Positions 33,669-35,765 of a stretch of 35,765 nt of DNA are shown here, piece after piece. The stretch is taken from NCBI GenBank assembly GCA_964564915.1, contig CAZMCU010000013.1:1-35765 (forward strand), given 5' to 3'. The notes below the pieces were generated by a model. That model searched no databases. It had not been told where the DNA came from and saw only the letters and a program-made list of their open reading frames with translations. Positions within the stretch are counted from its first letter, which is position 1, and every line of letters starts with the position of its first letter. Both the position numbers and the translations under genes were made by a program. This stretch comes from JAFGBM01 sp964564915 (lineage in GTDB: Bacteria; Actinomycetota; Actinomycetes; Actinomycetales; Demequinaceae).

Positions 33669-34136
33669 CTAGGAGCCCTCCGCACTCGCGTCGTCCGAAC
33701 GCAGCTCTTCCCAGTTGCGGGGGCCGTGGTCGGGGAGGAGCCTCTCGTAGCCCTCGGAGAACAAGGGAGACGAGATCAGGAAATCCGCGGTGGCGACGTT
33801 ACAAGCCATCGGGGTGTTCCACACGGTGCTGATGCGTAGCAGGGCCTTCACATCGGGATCGTGGGGCTGCGGCTCCAGCGGGTCCCAGAAGAAGATCAGC
33901 ATGTCGATCACGCCCTCGGCGATCTTGGCCCCGATCTGCTGGTCGCCTCCCACGGGGCCCGACATGAAGCGATGAATGTGCAGGCCGAGCTCGTATTCGA
34001 GCATCGTTCCCGTGGTGCCCGTCGCGTACAGGTGGTGGGGGGCGAGCGATCCCTTGTTGAAACTAGCCCACTCGAGGAGTTCGGCCTTCTTGTTGTCGTG
34101 CGCCACGAGCGCGATGTTGTGGATCCTGTCGGTCAT
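33669..34136 (-). CDS. mgsA: Methylglyoxal synthase
   Basis: This 155-residue cytosolic enzyme turns dihydroxyacetone phosphate into methylglyoxal and phosphate, a bypass of lower glycolysis under phosphate limitation. The phosphate-binding N-terminus IALVAHDNKK, ATGTTG, the catalytic Asp65 in GPVGGDQQIGAKIAEG, FFWDPLEPQPHDPDVKALLRI with His92, and NTPMACNVATADFLI match the family, as does the length. I chose the ATG at 34136 because AGGGAGG lies just upstream; the longer frame to 34184 adds residues not found in the family. Unlike most neighbours it uses a ribosome binding site. It is divergent from the esterase and may share its promoter region. Confidence 0.95.
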   Translation of the reverse strand: MTDRIHNIALVAHDNKKAELLEWASFNKGSLAPHHLYATGTTGTMLEYELGLHIHRFMSGPVGGDQQIGAKIAEGVIDMLIFFWDPLEPQPHDPDVKALLRISTVWNTPMACNVATADFLISSPLFSEGYERLLPDHGPRNWEELRSDDASAEGS

Positions 34137-34198
34137 GCCGACCTCCCTGGGAGTGAATGAGTGGAGAAACCAATTCGCGCGCAACCGTCCCCACCGCG

Positions 34199-34213
34199 AT
34201 CGGCGACGCCGAT
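34199..34213. promoter_or_regulatory. Inverted repeat ATCGGCG-A-CGCCGAT in the mgsA/esterase intergenic region
   Basis: Two perfect 7-base arms flank one central A. It lies 9 bases from the esterase -10 box, covering its -35 side, and at the position where the mgsA transcript would start if the divergent box is used. This placement suits an operator for both genes. Confidence 0.4.
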
Positions 34214-34218
34214 GCCAC

Positions 34219-34228
34219 AGACTACAGT
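34219..34228. promoter_or_regulatory. Overlapping divergent -10 boxes (AGACTACAGT)
   Basis: TACAGT on the + strand (34223-34228) ends 7 bases before the esterase ATG at 34236, giving a leaderless mRNA. TAGTCT on the - strand (34224-34219) shares the same TA and would start mgsA with a leader of about 75 bases. The esterase box is better supported than the mgsA one. Confidence 0.45.
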
Positions 34229-34235
34229 TTCACGT

Positions 34236-35663
34236 ATGCGCGCACCACGAGCATGGGGAATCCTTGCAGCGTCAACGCTCGCGATCGTCGCGTCGGCCTG
34301 CTCGGAGACCGGGCCCGACGCGGGCTCTACGATTGTCCCATCGTTCTCCGGGCCCGTGAACTCCGTGTCCGTCAATGCCGGAGGCTCGGCGTCCGGCGAG
34401 TTCTGGGCCGACCAGTTTTACGTCAGTGGGGCGACCTATGGAACCGACTTTCCGATCGATCTAGCGGAGATCCCGGGCGACCCGCCCCCGACCGTCGTCT
34501 TCACCCGCGAGCGCTATGGCGAGATGACCTACACCATTCCCGATCGTGTGGGTCCACAGAGCGTCACGCTCTACTTCGTCGAGTCGTACGTGACGGGCCC
34601 CGGCCAGCGCTTGTTCGATGTCGCCATCAACGGTGTGACCGTCCTCTCCGATTTCGACATCTTCGCGACGGCAGGGGGCGAGAATCGCGCGATTGCGGTG
34701 ACCTTCGGAACGACGGCGGATCCGGACGGGAACGTTGTGATCACGTTCACCGCCGGAGTCCAGGAGCCGAAAATCAACGGGATCACCGTCGTCGGAGCGG
34801 GAACGACGCCAACACCCGCTCCTGCGGTCATCTCTCGTGCACCCGTGCCGCCCCCGGCTACCCCTGCCGACGCGGAGGCCAGCTCTGGCTGCGGAAAACC
34901 GGCCGTTCTCCACAACGGTGAGATCACGATCGAAAGCGGGGGGACACGGTCGTACATTCTTCAAGTCCCCGAAACCTACGACAGCAACCACCCCTACCGC
35001 CTGGTGCTGGCCTATCACTGGAGGGGCGGATCCGCGAACGCCGTAGCCAGTGGGATCGGGTCGACCGAGAACCCGTTCTATGGATTGTGGTACGAGGCGA
35101 ACAGCAGCACCATTTTCGTGGCGCCAACCGGGCTCGGATCGGGCAACAACACCGGGTGGCCAAACGTGGGTGGTCAGGACGTCGCGTTCACCGACGCCAT
35201 CCTGGAACAGGTCGAGGCCGGACTCTGCATTGACACCACACGCGTGTTCGCCGTCGGATTCAGTTACGGCGCAAGCATGTCGTACGCGCTCGCCTGTGCC
35301 CGGCCGGACGTCTTCCGGGGTGTCGCGCTCTTCTCGGGAGGTGACATGAGCGGGTGCGATGGTGGGAGCGAGCCCATCGCTTTCTATGCCTCGCACGGCA
35401 TCGCGGACGGCACGGTGGACATCTCTTGGGGGCGGTCCGTGCGTGACCACTTCGTTCGCGTCAATGGGGTCACGCCACAGGAGCCGATCGAACCAACGGT
35501 CGGTAGCGGGGCTCACGTCTGCACGGTCTACGGTGGCGGCTCGTCGCGGTACCCCGTCGAGTGGTGTGCATTCGATGGGGATCACACGCCGAACCCGCAC
35601 GACAACGGCGAGGGGACGAGTTGGGCTCCCGCCGAAGTGTGGGCCTTCATCTCCCAGTTCTGA
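34236..35663 (+). CDS. Secreted lipoprotein with malectin-like domain and CE1-type esterase domain
   Basis: This 475-residue exported protein has a signal peptide and lipobox ending at Cys22 (VASAC). Residues about 40-190 form a malectin-like carbohydrate-binding domain (VSVNAGGSASGEFWADQFY, then YTIPD, VTLYFVESY, RLFDVAINGV and EPKINGITV). A Pro/Thr-rich linker follows at 195-220. From about 225 is an alpha/beta hydrolase like feruloyl/acetylxylan esterases and PHB depolymerases, with nucleophile Ser343 in VGFSYGASMSYALAC and the probable His in FDGDHTPNPHD. Six cysteines in this domain could form disulphides. It probably removes ester groups from polysaccharide at the cell surface; the substrate is not known. 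The start is set by TACAGT 7 bases upstream. Confidence 0.85.
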   Translation: MRAPRAWGILAASTLAIVASACSETGPDAGSTIVPSFSGPVNSVSVNAGGSASGEFWADQFYVSGATYGTDFPIDLAEIPGDPPPTVVFTRERYGEMTYTIPDRVGPQSVTLYFVESYVTGPGQRLFDVAINGVTVLSDFDIFATAGGENRAIAVTFGTTADPDGNVVITFTAGVQEPKINGITVVGAGTTPTPAPAVISRAPVPPPATPADAEASSGCGKPAVLHNGEITIESGGTRSYILQVPETYDSNHPYRLVLAYHWRGGSANAVASGIGSTENPFYGLWYEANSSTIFVAPTGLGSGNNTGWPNVGGQDVAFTDAILEQVEAGLCIDTTRVFAVGFSYGASMSYALACARPDVFRGVALFSGGDMSGCDGGSEPIAFYASHGIADGTVDISWGRSVRDHFVRVNGVTPQEPIEPTVGSGAHVCTVYGGGSSRYPVEWCAFDGDHTPNPHDNGEGTSWAPAEVWAFISQF

Positions 35664-35687
35664 TTCACGACGAACCGATGCCGCTCG

Positions 35688-35764
35688 TGGTGCCCCGAGT
35701 GGGAGTCGAACCCACACTGGTACGGGTTTGAGCCGTATGCCTCTGCCGGTTGGGCTATCGGGGC
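35688..35764 (-). tRNA. tRNA-Leu (anticodon CAA), short variable arm, CCA encoded
   Basis: Read on the reverse strand, acceptor arms GCCCCGA and TCGGGGC pair fully, the anticodon stem TACGG/CCGTA closes the loop CTCAAAC with T33 and anticodon CAA, and the T arm is GTGGG-TTCGACT-CCCAC. The discriminator is A, and CCA is encoded. The D stem is only three good pairs. The variable region is just five bases (CCAGT), whereas bacterial leucine tRNAs normally have a long variable arm. It would read the UUG codon. It converges on the esterase gene, 24 bases away. One more base lies beyond it at the window end. Confidence 0.85.
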
Positions 35765-35765
35765 G

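Noticed and set aside
1..35765. CRISPR arrays, insertion sequences, prophage genes or a recent transfer island.
   Set aside because: No regularly spaced repeats, transposase or integrase motifs, or terminal inverted repeats were seen. A tRNA at the right edge has no adjacent integrase within the window.

Overview
This window is GC-rich chromosomal DNA from a member of the Actinobacteriota. The evidence is a complete pupylation locus (proteasomal ATPase, dop, pup, pafA), the hisF/hisI-trp-lgt-gltBD-pyk gene order, many GTG starts, GTGA/ATGA stop-start overlaps, and TANNNT promoters of leaderless type. I cannot place it below phylum level from sequence alone. No mobile element, CRISPR array or phage gene was seen, and no gene-free stretch exceeds 300 bases.

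Layout. (1) 1-5435: short divergent and convergent pairs: a partial aldo/keto reductase (-), uppP, a PAC2-family protein (-), a HAD hydrolase, a RecB-like Fe-S nuclease (-) and an M50 site-2-type protease. (2) 5465-11875: the pupylation block, trmI, Mpa/ARC ATPase, dop, pup, pafA, then an FKBP-type lipoprotein. The 20S proteasome genes prcB/prcA are absent from their usual place between pup and pafA, and the ATPase ends without the C-terminal proteasome-docking tail. (3) 11878-22039: hisF, a two-gene ABC exporter, hisI, trpE, then trpC-trpB-trpA-lgt, nearly all with overlapping or abutting ends. (4) 22146-32532: gltB-gltD, pyk, then ppdK on its own promoter between two hairpin terminators. (5) 32666-35764: a beta-propeller lipoprotein, mgsA (-), a secreted malectin/esterase lipoprotein and a tRNA-Leu (-).

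How the parts may work together. Pupylation here probably tags proteins for unfolding or remodelling by a ring ATPase that does not feed a 20S proteasome; Pup already ends in Glu, so Dop would be needed only to remove it. Tryptophan, histidine and glutamate synthesis form one amino-acid block. pyk, ppdK and mgsA sit around the PEP/pyruvate and triose-phosphate node.

The most striking non-coding pattern is a TANNNT hexamer 6-8 bases before the start codon of about ten genes on both strands, indicating leaderless transcripts. In two divergent gene pairs the two -10 boxes overlap around a shared TA, and in dop/pup and pup/pafA the upstream stop codon TAG is itself the first half of the next gene's -10 box. 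A five-codon leaderless mini-ORF (MGATA) is coupled by TAATG to trpC.
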